Shown here piece after piece: positions 20,040 through 33,520 of a stretch of 64,000 bases of DNA (position 1 is the stretch's first letter; every line of letters begins with the position of its first letter). Where the stretch lies: positions 58,880,756 to 58,944,755 of the forward strand of contig CM060731.1 of assembly GCA_030704615.1 (NCBI GenBank). Direction: 5' to 3'. The position numbers and the translations under genes are program-made. The notes below the pieces were generated by a model that was given only the letters and a program-made list of their open reading frames with translations, searched no databases and was not told the DNA's origin. Origin of the DNA: Takakia lepidozioides (lineage: Eukaryota > Streptophyta > Takakiopsida > Takakiales > Takakiaceae).

Positions 20040-21225
20040 CTTAAACCAAAACCCCTACCTTAGTAAACCCTTATCCTAGTAAAACCCTTTACCCTAAACC
20101 CTTTACCCTAAAAGACCCTTAAAGCATTTATCCCTAAACCCTTACCATTCCTTTTGCAAATAGGATTGTACTATCCAATGTACCATAACCAATAATGGTT
20201 ATGGACCTTATGGTAATCCAAATCTCTTCTCCCTTCCTTTTGTGGCTACTTTTTTCGTTTTGGATTCACATGCACTTACCAAGTTTATATATTAGTGTGC
20301 TTTCTATGTATCTTAAGACCAGGTTCCAACGACGAGTCATTAATTTAAATACGTTCTCTCAATGACTCTCCATATATTTGTGTCTTCTCCACTTTTACCC
20401 ACATTTTTTTTTTTTTTCATTTTTTGTTTTTAACCATAATTATACATACCAAGTTTTAGTGAGTGCGAATCTTCCATATTTGTTTGTCCATTTATACCTT
20501 TACCATCACCCCTAAACCCTTATCCTTCATTTTACCCTTCATTTTACCCTTCATTTTACCCTTCCCTGAACCCTTCCATAGGCTTAAGCCGGACCCTTAG
20601 TACCCTAAATCATTACTCTTACCATATACCAAAACCTTTTGTGTACTACCATAAATCCAAACCCTAAACCCTTACCCTTCCCTTTACCCTGGCCTTAATC
20701 CTTACCCTACTTAAGCCTAACACTTACTACCCTAAACCTTATACTCTTACTATATCCCAAAAACCAGGTTCGTGTACTACCCTACTTACACTCCAAACCA
20801 AGTTATTGTACTACCATATATGAGTCTTCCATATTTGTTTGTCCTTTTCTACCCTAATCCAAACCTTAAACCCTTACCCTTCCCTTAATCCTTATCCTAA
20901 GCTTAAGTGTGATCATTAGCACCCTAAACCATTACTCTTACCATATACCCAAAAACCAGGTTAGTGTATCACCCTACTTACACTCCAAACCAAATTATTG
21001 TACTACCATGTGTGAGTCTTCCATATTTGTTTGTCCTTTTTTATCCTAAATCCAAACCCTAAACCCTTACCCTTCCTTTTACCTTTCCTTAATCCTTACC
21101 ATAAGCTTAAGTGTGAACCCTTAGCACCAAACCATTACTCTTACCATATACCAAAAATCAGGTTAGTGTACTACCCTACTTACAGTGCTCCAAACCAAGT
21201 TATTGCACTACCATGTGTGAGTCTT
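20040..21225. repeat. Degenerate telomere-type tandem array (CCCTAAA)
   Basis: The plus strand is rich in CCCTAAACCC and CCTTACCCTTCC words, the C-rich strand of the plant telomere repeat TTTAGGG in degraded form. From about 20470 a longer unit becomes visible. CTTCCATATTTGTTTGTCC recurs at 20471, 20826 and 21018, and GAGTCTT again at 21219, each preceded by CTACCCTACTTACA...CCAAACCAA.TTATTG. The later units are about 190-205 bp. It is an interstitial or subtelomere-derived satellite, with no coding sequence. Confidence 0.8.
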
Positions 21226-23100
21226 ATAGATATTCTTGCACCTGAGACTACACTCTTAGTAATATACAGATTCCTGACTACCAATGGTCTAGTCTCACCA
21301 GAAAGCAACAGTGGTTTGAGCCAGGAAAGATCATCATGCTTCAAGGGCTCCATCGTTGTTGTTGTTGAAGCTTGAAGGAATCCAGCGGGGACTGGGTGTA
21401 ACATTATAGAGAAATGAATGCATAGAACACAACATGGTAGAATACATCCATGCATATAGAAGAACCCGTCTTTCCACTTTCCAGTAGATTCCCAATTTTG
21501 TACATTGCGCCTGGAAGTTGGAGACTGTTGTCAAGATCCGATAAGCCCCTGAATTCGGTCTCAAACATGCCTTGTCAAATCCAAAATGGCATCCATGTGG
21601 ATAGTGAAAAGTTTGTGGGTTTCTTTCTACAACATGGGTATAGCCTTGAATTCAGTTCTTTCTATTCTCACACTCTTTTCTCTCTTTTTGCCAAACAAAC
21701 CAACTGGGGATGGAGTCAATGAACATACTGCTAATTACAAAAAGCATTGCATGCTGAAGGATGAAACACAACCCAGACCACCAAAAGAGAGCTAAGCCCT
21801 TCATAGTATATCTAGAAAAGCAGAGCATAAGATGAGGCTGATAGTTACCCGAATAGAATGTGTGGAAGGAGATGTATGACACTCGATATGTCGAAATAGG
21901 CCTTGGAATGTCGTGAGCAAGTCGACTAGCCCCCAACTAGTAGAAATATGCTTTGCAATGTCAATTTAGAAATTGTGTAGGTATTTGTAGACGTTATGCC
22001 AAAACTTGAAGACTACCGCACATAGATTTACATATTTTACGGTGGTGAGCTTTTTGTTCTGATCATGTTCTGAGCACAATAGAAATGATCTGCCAAAAAT
22101 TTTTCACATGTGGCTTATGTTGTAACGATGATGTCACCTACTATAGATGTGCAAGCACCACTTGAGATCTGGTAATTGAAATTCAATGCTTGTTCTATGG
22201 CGAAGACACTGGCAGGATGCATACCTGAAATCCAGTTCCGACAACCATGGCCACAAAAATAGTTTGGAACTATAGCTGCATCGCCATCAGTAAGCTCTCA
22301 ACTACCAGCAGACTGAAGGAAGAAGAAAATACAAACGAAATACATGAAGTGCCCAAATCCTGCACGCAGCTCCACAATGCATGAGGACACCAAAAGGAAA
22401 GGCAGGCGGGATAGCAAGGTCCCGAGTGCATATGCAGATCTTCCATAGTGTGGATTTCGTCTCTCACGCAGAAAACCTCCACATGGATAAAGATTTTGAT
22501 TATTGTTTCCAGAATTATAGGCTTGAGACGTTCAAGTTTCCAAGGTTCACGTTGATTTCTAAAGCGAGAGTGAGCTTGGAAAATGCCTTGCTAGGTTCCA
22601 TGCCTGAGGGTCTACAACAATGTTTGAGCACAAAAATGACACACATTCTCTTTGGATCTTATGGAATTCAAGATTACTTATTGAAATTTGTCAGTTAAAA
22701 AAAGTACTGTGAAGATGGGGCTAAATAGTATGTAGATCTATCGTTGTTGGAAGGTGGGTGAAGTCATATGGTTGAGAGATGAACCTGCGTTTCCTGACAT
22801 AGAACGGGGAAGAAGCTATGGCCAAAACATCAAGGCCTCTAGTACAAAAATAGACAAGAGACCTAGCCTGCATCATGCACCAAATGAGAGTCAGTTTCAG
22901 GAAACTTTCCAACCCCCCTCAATCCCCCTCATCCCTCACAGTCGTGTCCATAAAATAATACTAGATTTCAAATTTCAAATTTGAACATGTGTAGCCATGA
23001 GTAACCATGCATCTGATGGCTTCACTTCCACTGGTCATCATGTTAGGATCATGACCACATGTGATATCTGCAATGTATGGGTGTATGTTTGACATGATTT
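21226..23100. other. No gene recognised
   Basis: Only short open frames without domain resemblance occur. I see no repeats of note and no RNA genes. Confidence 0.5.
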
Positions 23101-23112
23101 ATGTGTTGTGGT

Positions 23113-23262
23113 GACTGTCGGCGGGCGGGCGGCCTGGGGGGGGGACCGGGTGGCACGGGGCGGGGGAGGGGGTCCCGGGACCGCGAGCCGCGCAGGAGCT
23201 GCGAAGTGGGCGTCTAGGGCGTGGGGGGTGCCACGCAGGCAGGACCCTTGGGCTCGCATTAA
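23113..23262. other. Very G-rich block
   Basis: About 150 bp of strongly G+C-rich DNA (GGCGGGCGGGCGGCCTGGGG and similar) lies in otherwise AT-leaning surroundings. Runs of G on the plus strand could form G-quadruplexes. It may be a fragment of a transposon LTR; a TGTTAGGATCATGACC 70 bp upstream would fit an LTR start, but no partner was found. Confidence 0.5.
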
Positions 23263-23479
23263 ACTCCTGGGACTTTTCTAATGTGCGCCCAAAACATCTC
23301 TAGTATCCGTGAGTGGTATTGAAATGAAACTACAACACTTCATTCGAAGGTTTTGCAGGCTTACGAAACACTACGGATAGCTCAGGCATAACACAACTCC
23401 ATTAACATGAATCATTTCGGCTGCATAAGGATGGATGTTTGAGTACGATATGCATTCATTGGATTGTTCGGAGTGGACA

Positions 23480-23600
23480 GAGGACTGAAATCACTAAACC
23501 TATGGATGGCTGTGATATGAGGAAGAAGGGCCCATACAATGCCTGCAAACATTTGTACTATGTTCTTCTTTTGAAGCTACAATTCAGTCAACGTGCGGAA
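23480..23600 (+). pseudogene. Tiny relic of a MULE SWIM finger
   Basis: The plus strand encodes GPYNACKHLYYVLLLKL (about 23529-23579), matching the second half of the SWIM finger in the MULE copies at 2860-3609 (CPCKHLYYVYLKRL) and 45087-46337. The first C-x-C is replaced by poorly matching text. It is an isolated scrap of an old copy. Confidence 0.5.
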
Positions 23601-25270
23601 GAAACATATTTAAACCTAAAACAAAACAGAAACTGAACTTTGTTTTTGACAAATTTCCTATTCCATGGATCATTGGAAAAAAAACAAAAAAAACAAAAAA
23701 ACGACGTACCCCTTAATTTAACAAGCCGCAAATGGTGAAAGGCTTTATCGACTGAAGCAAAAGTGAGGTGTTCCCAATAGTTTTTACCAAATCTCATGTT
23801 TTTGCTCTATTGAGAAGTTATCCGAGAGCAGCGGACATACCCGATTTTTATCAAGTCAGGTTCCAGTCCAAGGAAACACCATCCCCGGCCTTGAGGGAGA
23901 AAACAAATGCATGGATGAGTACATGCAAGCCCTCCCCCATTGTAAGTATGAATAGATTGTAAGGATTATCTGGAAGATTCAACCACTTTCCTGAACATTC
24001 CATGACCTGGATTGCCATTTCTTTTGCAAGTCTAATGAACTACATCTTGTTTATATATTTCATCCATCTTTAAATATGGATGAATTATTCTAGCTACACC
24101 TGTCCTGAACTAATTAGACTCTAAATCGGCAGGGCCAACAAAGCCTCCACAGGCCTTTAATAAGGTTTTAACATGACATTTTTCCTGGATCTGAATCAGG
24201 CCTACAAGTACTAAAGGATAACCAAACTTCCCAATGAGAACTAATCTACTTACAACTTCAAATTAATTCACCTGTATGATCTCAAACAGGACGACGGTAT
24301 GTCAAAATATTGCCCATCCCCTCTCGAGAGTGACATGGAACTGAAGGGGGGTGTAACTCCAATGCGTTTGATACTGCCCGTGAATGCACTGTTTTCTATT
24401 TGTGTGCTGGGGAGAGGGCCTCTTTTAAGATTGACCCTCTCCCACTCCTCACATCCACCTCGTTCTAGGATCGGGGGAACTCTACAGAGCTTAACTGGCA
24501 AATTTGAATTGACCCCGGAGAATGGTTCTCACAATACTCCAGTTTCCAACTACTCTTCAAAGCTTGGCTACTCGCCCATGCTGGACCGCTCCTCGCAGAC
24601 AGCCAAATGGCTCAGCAATTGGGCTCACTTGGTTCCACCATCCTTTAACTGGACTGGCATGTGGAAAGAATTTTGGCTGCCGTGCATAGCTTCCAAGCTT
24701 GGGGACTTCCTCTGGAAAAACTGTAAAAACTGAAGACAAACTTGACTCCCAATGGGGACGAGAGAAATCATCTGCACTGGGTTCGTTGAGGAAGGCACTC
24801 TCTGCTCCTTCACTCTCCCTGAAGGTTGGAAGATCCCCTGCGTGTGGCCTTCGCCATTGCTGGAGAGGAGGAAGATACTAATTGGAGGCATCGTAAAAAC
24901 GAAAATCCCTAGCTCCAAGCTCAAAGCCCACCTCAGTTTCGACAATAACGTTGATAGATCATCCCGAGCTCTTGTTAGATAGGTTCATCTCTGTTGATCT
25001 TAGCTGTTCATTGATAGACGTAATTTAACTCACTCTGCTCAGGTTGTTATGGCGTCCTTGGGCCTCACCCTTGGTCCTGGTTTTTGTTATCTCTTTGTCG
25101 TTCATGTTCGGCCTTTTCTGTCCTTTAAAAAACATGTCCTTCACCTTTCAAGCCTCCCCTCCGAGTCAGCTTTCAGTACTGCTCACCGATCACAACATAT
25201 TACAAATGATTTGAATAAAAAGTTGTTATACTTCGTAACTACAAACTATCCTACAATTATTAACTTATAA
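23601..25270. other. No intact gene; possible LINE zf-RVT scrap
   Basis: Nothing convincing is present. At about 24659-24733 the plus strand encodes WKEFWLPCIASKLGDFLWK. Its W-x3-W...K-x3-F-L-W-K spacing recalls the zinc-binding region that follows reverse transcriptase in plant LINEs. The match is too short to rely on. Confidence 0.25.
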
Positions 25271-26221
25271 GAGATTTCAACAGAAGTTTGATTGTGCGCA
25301 GCGCCGTGAGCTCCACAAACGCCTGAAATCGATGGACAAAGTGCAGTCACTGATGTACTGCTTTGATGCAGCTTTGATCATGCACTTGTACGTGACTTAT
25401 GTTTCAACTTGGTGATGTACGCTTCCCATGCATAGCCCGTTATGGATTGTGCATTACGTTTTTTTTTTGAATCTAGGTACCTTGGTGGTCAACTATGAAT
25501 ACCTATATCCATGTGAAGTTCGCCCCCCTTATGACCCTGACCCGAGACATATGTGAACCGAATGGGTCGAAGTGGGCGGTTTGGTCGCCAAGGTCGCAAA
25601 ACAGACCTTGTTATATCTTGTTTCTTCATCTATGGAAGTCTACAGATTATAACACAAGCAAAGGCCGGAGCTGGTTGCTCTCAAAGTCCTAAGACTTGTA
25701 TTCCAACGTTCTTGGGGTTCATATGCATCAGGATTAGCCTTTCTCTGGTACTCGTGTTTGATCATTTCTACTCATTGGTCAAAGCGGCATAAGAAATTTG
25801 TTTCTCACCAAACCCGAAACTGTCTCTTGTCCGTAGGTGCTGCTTTCAATTGGGTGGTCGATGAAAGACATGTCATGAACATTGAGCAGCCATTTAAGAC
25901 ACCTGAGGTAAGTGCAGGCTAAGGCCATGGTTCCTATGTGTGGATGTGCTTGATCTGTCACTCGAAACTATTTTTTCTTATTTGGTCTGTTCTCGGTGTC
26001 TACTGTGCTACTGGACAGTAAGACTTGAAATGGGACGGTGGGGTTGTTCCTCTGGAGATCTCTAGGGAGTTCATCCGGATGGAGCCATTAATTACTTGCG
26101 GTAGCTGGTCAAACACCTTTTCACACACAGTGATGACACCAACTGGCCCACACACAACTCCTGACATCTTTCCTTACGAAACTCGTGACATGCTTCTTTT
26201 AAGAGTTCGAACAGGGTGCTG
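25271..26221 (+). other. Scattered coding-like fragments, unknown
   Basis: Short protein-like pieces occur in order on the plus strand. They are FQQKFDCAQRRELHKRLK (25277-25330), with MDKVQSLMYCFDAALIMHLY continuing to about 25392, YLYPCEVRPPYDPDP (25500-25545), FNWVVDERHVMNIEQPFKTP (about 25847-25906, followed by a GTAAGT donor), and WDGGVVPLEISREFIRMEP (26027-26083) running to a stop at 26220. They look like exons of a decayed gene with short introns. No family was recognised. Confidence 0.3.
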
Positions 26222-28237
26222 ACAATCTGAAAATTAATTTTGAACTTCCGACAGAAACTTACTGCAAACCCTAATAATAAGGCAATAAGAATGATCTGAG
26301 TTCCTGCACATTTGTAGGAGAAACCCAATCCAACTTCATCGTTTGGATTTTCCCAGGGGCCATAGAAATCCTCTTATCACACTTACAAAATTTGGCAAAG
26401 TTTAGTATGCAATAACACCCTCAAGACTTCTCTAAGATGTTATACACTTTATTATAAGAATTCGATGCATGCATCTTATGTATTTTCCAGTTTTGGCCGG
26501 ATGTATAGTCATCAGGATACAAACTCGGATATCAAGGTATCCGGACCCGGAACCTGCAATTTTTATGACCCGGGCTAGCTGCATATGAAAATGCGAAAGA
26601 AAATATTATATACCCAGTATAACACCCACCGGATATCCGACCGATACCCGTCAATACCCGACGGATATCCAGCCTAAAATTAATAACCAGATGCATACCC
26701 GGATCAGATGTTTATCTTGTTGATAATACCCCGAACCGGTGGGTTTCTAGAACCAAAAACTTTTTATACCCAGCAACAGGTGGATATTAAGGAACTGGTA
26801 TTTTCGTATTTTCGCCGGCTCCCATAGCCATCTGTCAAATCCTCCCCAGGGCCTCTTTATTACCCCGGACTCACTATTAAATGTTATACAATGCATAAAG
26901 CTGCTGGGCATTGACGAGTGGTCTACTGGTAAAGTAAGGCGCTGGCAAACATCACTATGAAGCCACCCATTCCCAATCTGAATGGATTGTCGTGTCACCT
27001 ATCATCTATGCCTTGCAGCAACTTCATTTTTGTCCTTCTCATGCTTAGTCAAAAGTATGGCAGTTGTTCCACCAATTGGAGGGACACACGGGTCCGTGTC
27101 ACTCCAATCTGTGTCACTCTTGAGAGATGGGGAAGATTTGAGGGGAGTGAGGGGCTGGGGATTCAAACTTTTGATTTGCTTCTACTTTCTGGGCTCCTTT
27201 GAGCATTCCTTGGCGGCTTCTTTGTGTGCTTCTCTTCCCATTTTCAACGTGCCCTTTCCTGTTTGTTGTTTTCTGGCTTTGGTCATCTGGAGGGGGTGTT
27301 TATTCTCTTTGTAAGTAAGTTAAGCCTCATGGCCGGGTGGTTATTTTTTCCACTTCTTCTCATGCAATTGGGGCCTGGCCCTTTTTTCAAAGAAAAAAGG
27401 AGGGGGAGTGTATCCGATTTTCCATGGAAGAAGTGATCCGAGGGGATCGGACGGTGGATGGTAAGAATAGTGCACTGTACTTGTTGGCAGGGTGCGAGAG
27501 GGGGTTCTTAAATGGGGGAATTGTGACAAGGAATGCACGCGCGCACGCGCACAGAGAGAAAGATAGAGGTGGGTGGGGGAAGTGGTCGGCTGTGAAGATG
27601 AGGTCAGAAGGTGGGACTTGTGGACGGTGTTGCTCCAGTTGGGCGGGGAGGATGCGAGAGGATGGAATGATAAGGGAGCTACAGCAAGCTGGAGCAGAAG
27701 AAGATTTGTACTGAAGCGGGTTGGAACATGAGAAGGACGGTCGATGGGTGAGAGGATGAGCTAGAATACCCCGCATCAGGTCTTTGAGAAGCTGGCAACA
27801 TGGCCTTCTTGTTGATTTCAGTCCTGTGGACTCAAGGCGACAGCCCCTGAGGAATAAGAGATTTTGAAAAACTATCGATTTCAACGAAGTGCATGGTAAG
27901 TTACTGAGGCGATAATTGATTACAATTGTGATTACTGTGCTTCTGTCGGTGTCCGCTCGATGATTGGGGATCAGAGAGGGCTGCTGATGAGAGGGAATAT
28001 CAAGTAAAAGTTGAGAGTTAGACGACAGGATCATACCTCCAAACTCAAGTCCTGGGGGGAGATATAGGCTGGTCGATTCAGATATAGCGGAACGAAGGTG
28101 GGGATACCTGGATAGTCTAGAACTCCGGAAGAGAAGGGCAAGTGATCCTTTCGTGAAATATGCAGGAAGTAGAGTGCAGTAAAATCTGAAAGGACAGTGT
28201 GAAGTCTTCATTTCTGGGAGGAGGAAGACAGAGAGAG
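26222..28237. other. Intergenic; upstream region of the P450
   Basis: No gene is supported. Between about 26530 and 26700 several ATATCCGG / GGATATCC words recur. A (CG)-rich CACGCGCGCACGCGCAC lies near 27536-27552. An open minus-strand stretch at 27387-28295 has no protein features (see rejected items). The last few hundred bases should contain the P450 promoter and leader; I could not pick a TATA box with confidence. Confidence 0.4.
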
Positions 28238-30165
28238 ATGGATGGGAGGTGGCAATTCGCTTTCGGGCAGCTCCGGCCCACATTTGTGGACGCATGGTCG
28301 ATCACAGGCTTCGCCTTTGTTGGAGTTGCTGCGGTCCTCGCCATCTTAGGACTCAACAGTAGGAGATCGAGGTATCCTCCAGGACCCCGTTCCTGGCCTA
28401 TTTTGGGCTCGTTGTTGTCACTTGGGGATGATCTTCCAGCTCATCGAATGTTTGCAAAGCTGGCGGACAAGCATGGGCCTCTCATGCTAGTTAGGATGGG
28501 ATCAATGCCCACTATCATTGTCTCGAATGCTGAAGTTGCAGCAGCTCTTCTCAAGTCTCAGGATCATACCTTTGCATCCCGCCCCCGATTCTTTGCGGAA
28601 AAGATCAGTGGCAATGAATGTAGTATGTTGTTGGCGCCCGACGGTCGACATTTTCGCCACATGCGCAATATCTACACACGACATCTCCTCTCTCCTGCGA
28701 GGGTGGCAGCTACTTTGGATATCAGGGAGAAATCTGTACGAAAGATCATCAAATCTTTGCTTGACGATCGCGCAGCGGGTGTACATCCGCACAACGTGAC
28801 GCAGAAATTGTCCAGCCTGGAACTGTACTACACGGGAGCATTGATATTTGGTGAAAACTTTGAAAGCCATGGTGTGTCTCTCGAGATACAGAAGTTCCTG
28901 AACCTTGTGCAGGAGGCCACTAGTTCCACCAAGCTCCTTTACCCCGGAGACTTCTTCTCCAATATTCTGGGATGGTCCGACCCCGAGAAGGCTGGCCGCA
29001 AATTGAATTGCACATACGACCGCATGAAGAGGTCATGCACCTCGCTCATCATGCATTATCAAAAGGAGCAGACGAAAGGTGCAACATGCCGAGCTTGCAA
29101 CGAAAGCGATTCTATTATCGATATACTCTTGTCCTTGAAGGGCGAGGACAGCCTTTCAACCGAAGCAATGGTCGCTGTTGTTATAGTAAGTCTCCTTCAC
29201 TACGTTTCGCTGAATTCCTCTCTTACATTCTTTACATTCTTTACATGTTCAGTGTCATGTAAGCATAGTCACATGCAGTAACCATGAAAATAACTAGCTA
29301 GGCTCATTTGTGGCTGTCGCGCAGGACCTCATATCAGCAGGTCTGAACACAACAGTTGCTGCAATAGAGTGGACACTTTTGGAGCTCTTGCACGATCTTA
29401 CGACGTTCAGCAAAGTTCAAAAGGAGCTCGATCAAGTAATTGGTCGCCTGCGAATGGTGAAGGAATCCGACATTGCGAATTTGCCATACTTGCAGGTACT
29501 GTAATCTCAGATCACAGCAATTGCAAGCCCAGAAATCTTTCAGCACCTACTTCAATATCTGTAAACTATCCCTCGAATGTAGAACTTAATCCAGAGCTTC
29601 AATGCAGGGAGGGGGTTTAGCTTCAACATAGCTGCAAACAATCAGTTGACGGGTCAAATTTGGGACAGTTCGCTCAACACATGATTTGTGAAATTGGCAG
29701 GCATGTGTGAAGGAGTCCCTCCGATTGCACCCTCCAGCACCCATGGGGCTTCCCCATGCGAGCCAAGAGGCATGCAAGCTGGCTGGCTTTGATATCCCAG
29801 CAAACACTACGGCGCTGGTGAACATCTGGACTGTCGGGCGGGACCCCAAGGTGTGGGACCGGCCAAACGAGTTTCGTCCACAAAGGCATCTGGGCTCGGA
29901 CGTGAGTGTGTTCGGAAGTGACCACAAGCTCTTCCCATTTTCGTCAGGCAGCCGGGGCTGCCCAGGAGCACAGCTCGCGATGGCTACTCTCCATCTCGTT
30001 CTGGCAAATCTAATGCAGTGCGTCAACTGGGCACCGACATGGCACGGCGCTGACATGAGTGAAAAACCTGGAATGATCTGCTCACGGCCCAAGGATTTGG
30101 TTCTCGCCTTCACTCTTCGCTTGCCCCTCGATGGATTCCCAGCTTTGGGCATCCCCCTTGACTGA
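28238..30165 (+). CDS. Cytochrome P450, plant A-type (CYP71 clan)
   Basis: This is a haem-thiolate monooxygenase expected on the ER membrane. It has three exons, 28238-29185, 29325-29495 and 29701-30165, joined by GT-AG introns of 139 and 205 bp, both phase 0. They encode 527 residues, the usual length for the family. The start is the first ATG of the frame (28238, context GAGAGATGG). An N-terminal hydrophobic anchor (ITGFAFVGVAAVLAILGL) is followed by the proline hinge YPPGPRSWPILG. The I-helix reads LISAGLNTTVAAIEW, so the usual acidic residue of A-G-x-D/E-T is Asn. The K-helix ExxR is ESLR. The PERF-type motif is degenerate (FRPQRHL). The haem loop FPFSSGSRGCPGAQLA keeps the cysteine ligand and FxxGxRxCxG. 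Substrate cannot be told from sequence. It is intact and isolated, with no pathway neighbours. Confidence 0.93.
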
Positions 30166-33100
30166 CAGCTTAAAACCTATTCCTTCTCTCCCTCTGTCCC
30201 CGATCAATGGCTCCACTTTGGCATACCACTGAATCCTGAGTAACTCTCATCTCCTCCCCAACCTTATGTATACAGCTGGAGGAATCCTGTCACCAAAAAG
30301 TGTAATCTACATGCATGCTATGTATTGAAAATTAACACGTGCGATGGGAAACAGTGTGAAAGTGGTTGTCCATAAAAAAAGTTCGAATGCAGTCCCACTA
30401 ATCCCACTCGTAGATCACAGATGGACTGCTTTGCAATGCTCCTTAAGCGTTGGATCTCTTGTTTTCCAAATACAATTGTCAGCCCTTCCGATGTTCCCGT
30501 TAAGCCATGTTATTCCTCTGCCATACACTCTTACCCGAGTCGATGCAGAACCATCAAGGCGGCATATTTTGTCACCCATCGGGAATTATTTTCTCTCTAA
30601 ACCAAAGTATATACAGATGCTGCAGCAAGACTTTCTCTCAGTGAAGGGGCCGCCAGGAAACAGAACATCGATCGATTCTGAAATTGTAGTGGATGCAAAC
30701 ATGCACGCGCCGCTGCCTCATCTCACAGGCTTTGTTACTGTGTGTATCTCTCAAGTGCTAAGTTAAAAGTTAATGAAAACATAGGCTAAGTAGTAATCGC
30801 TGGGGATAAAGATGTAGAACCCATACCAGGCCTTCGGATAGGTTATGTGCTGCGTCATACGACCGCCCATCGTACAGTCGAAAGAAGACAGGACACTGCG
30901 AACTACAAAACAATGTGATTAATGGTTATCGTTGTCAGGCTGAACAGAGCCTTGAATGACATTTGCCAGTGCAATAACAATCTCTGACACTGCATCTTCC
31001 TTTCACACACTTCTCAAACAGCTCTTTTTCTCTTACATGCAAGACTGGGGTGTTCCTGCACACTAGAGTGTACTTCTCTCATTTCAGACACCCTGTTCGC
31101 TTACTTAACCCTAGTTTCTGTCTGGACCCGAAATTGAACCCATATAATTGACCAACCGCTGTTGACGCCTACGTACCATGAGCAAACTAAATATCACATC
31201 AGAGAGTACCATGCGCTGAGATCTGAGTGCCAAGTGACAAGACGAGTATGGAAGAGGCAGGGACATTTGGCTCATTCATGTGAAAAGGTTGCGTACAGTG
31301 CATTTGGTGAAGAGAGGTGAGAATGGCGTGAGTGTGTTGCTCACAGTACGCGAGTCATGGCGTGTACTAGTCTCGTCTTTGTGCAAAGCAGCGTGTCGTT
31401 CCCCTGCGACTACACTATGGACTCATCATTTCTCATTCAAGTCAAGCTATGGCTGTCCTTGCAGACCAACAAACCAACAGCCAATCTCAGTACGGGCTCC
31501 CACTTCCCAAGCACGTGCCCAACCTTTCTCGACCTTCGGTTTCACGTCTCCTGCCCGATTTCTCCTTATCCACCGTCCCGCACTGCAATCCACAACCGGA
31601 TATCCTGTTGTAAGATGCATGTGGAAAAACGGGTCAGCACGTCGATCACTGCAACATATTTCTAACACACCTGAAAGTGTTTGTCGATTTGTCGGCGTAT
31701 AGAATCGAATTCCAGGCTCGACAAGGCGATCGATCGACTCGCAAGGACGATAATACATCAGTGCTACACAAACATGAGCCAAGTTTCGGTTTCCCCGTCT
31801 CCATTGCAAGCTTGCGAGTGCTAAGAATATAGCAGGGAATGGAATCTCTTAGCGGACTCGCCTAGTTCCGATAAGCACACCAAAAAAGGAAGACAAGGAG
31901 TAAAATCTCAACCCCTTGAGTTTCCAGACAATCAAACAAATGAGAGACCATTCAGCTAGACTGGATACAGTGCCTCCAACAACAACCCACTGGCAGAGCG
32001 CAAGAAAACAGTCTCAATGTATCTCGGAAAAAGAGGAAGTATCGGCAAACACTTGAAAAACTTCTTGATAAGACAGAAACTGCAAACCATAGTTTGATCT
32101 CACAACACCATCGATCAGTTATCCATAACGCAACTTGCATTGAGAGAGCGCTTGTGAGGTGAATCTCTCCCTCGAGAGAGAGAAGATCGGTTTGGAGCTA
32201 AACAGGGTACATACGGAACTTTAGTCGACAAGCAGACAGCGCTTTTATAAATAATGAGACGAGAATCAGGAAAAATACCTTTGAAACTGCAATTCCAGGC
32301 GAAGCTGGGGCAGACAGGTAATGTTAGCGGTGAAACAGTCCATTGATGTCCATGAATTATTCTTGTAGGTGCTAATGAACAAAATTAGAGGCATACTCAC
32401 TTCTCCTGAAGTGCATATCACCGCAATAACAAGCCTTTAACCGACCGATTGCCATAGAAAGAGATAAACTGCCACAAGGTAAGGAATTCAGAACACAGAC
32501 AGCATTCAGAACAGGTGTCCCTCGTCGAACAAAAGGGCTAGGACACAAGATCTTCCTTGAAATGCAGCCCGCTTAGGTTGCTCGTAATCGCTGCTACAAC
32601 GTTATGAGCACAGCAAATCCCTCTCCACACCTCCCAAAACCAAAATTGCGCAAGGAGAGAGAACAAAGGGAAAAGGCAAGCACAAAACATGCACACGACT
32701 GATCAATATGCACATGCTCGCCAAATGGAGCAGATGATCTCCACACGATACTAAGAATAGATGTGAAGTTCTTCACGCTCTGAACAGAAGATCTGGAATC
32801 AGGCTGAAGGACATTTTATTGCGTCAATTACGGTATATTTGTAAGAGTGAATACCACATTAAATAACAAGTACATCCTCTCCTTGCTTCTTCTGTATGAC
32901 CAATTTTCTGTCATCCTGTCTCTGCAATCAATCTGCAATGCCTCTTCTCAGCTAGCGATGTGACTGCATCAGTGTTAGTGACTACTCCCTGCTGTAATGT
33001 CAGCTCATCTTTGTCAGCTGAGGCCAATGGCACGTGCGCCTCTCTTCCCTCTCCAACCTTGGCTTTCTCCACCACACTGCTTTGATCAGGTGCTACTGTT

Positions 33101-33520
33101 GTCCCCACAATTCCTCCCTCACCTACACCTACCTCCCTGCCCTACGTTGTCCAAAGCTGAAATCGCACAAATCTTCACAAAACACCGACTAAGGACAGTC
33201 CCCCTACAATTGAGCTCGCATTGCACTTGAACGACCAATTTCTGAGCACCTTCAAATTCAACAAAAAATCTGCAACAGCGTCGAGCACTCTACTCTAGAT
33301 CAACTTAACCAGCCATAAATTAATGGATGTGAGACTCTTAGCATCTGCGAGGAAGACAGTTCTCTGCAGGACGGCAACAATAGCCAAATTCCTGTCCTCA
33401 ATAGTCGCAACACACGACACTCGAAGCCGAAACTCCAAACAGGGGAGTTGTGGGTAGCACTACCGGTAAAATTCTGCCAAAAAATGGTGGAGAGAGGTAG
33501 GAGGTCCTTCGAGCTACTGA
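30166..33520. other. Intergenic, no gene recognised
   Basis: This stretch lies between the convergently transcribed P450 (plus) and PLATZ (minus) genes. It should contain both 3' untranslated regions, but none of its open frames shows a domain. I see no repeat structure. Confidence 0.5.

Noticed and set aside
27387-28295. 302-codon open frame on the minus strand overlapping the P450 start
   Set aside because: Composition is that of an antisense shadow (S, P and L rich), with no domain. It overlaps the P450 leader and first exon.
32911-33108. Small frame downstream of PLATZ as an extra exon
   Set aside because: PLATZ already ends with its family-typical C-terminus and stop at 33521; nothing links the two.
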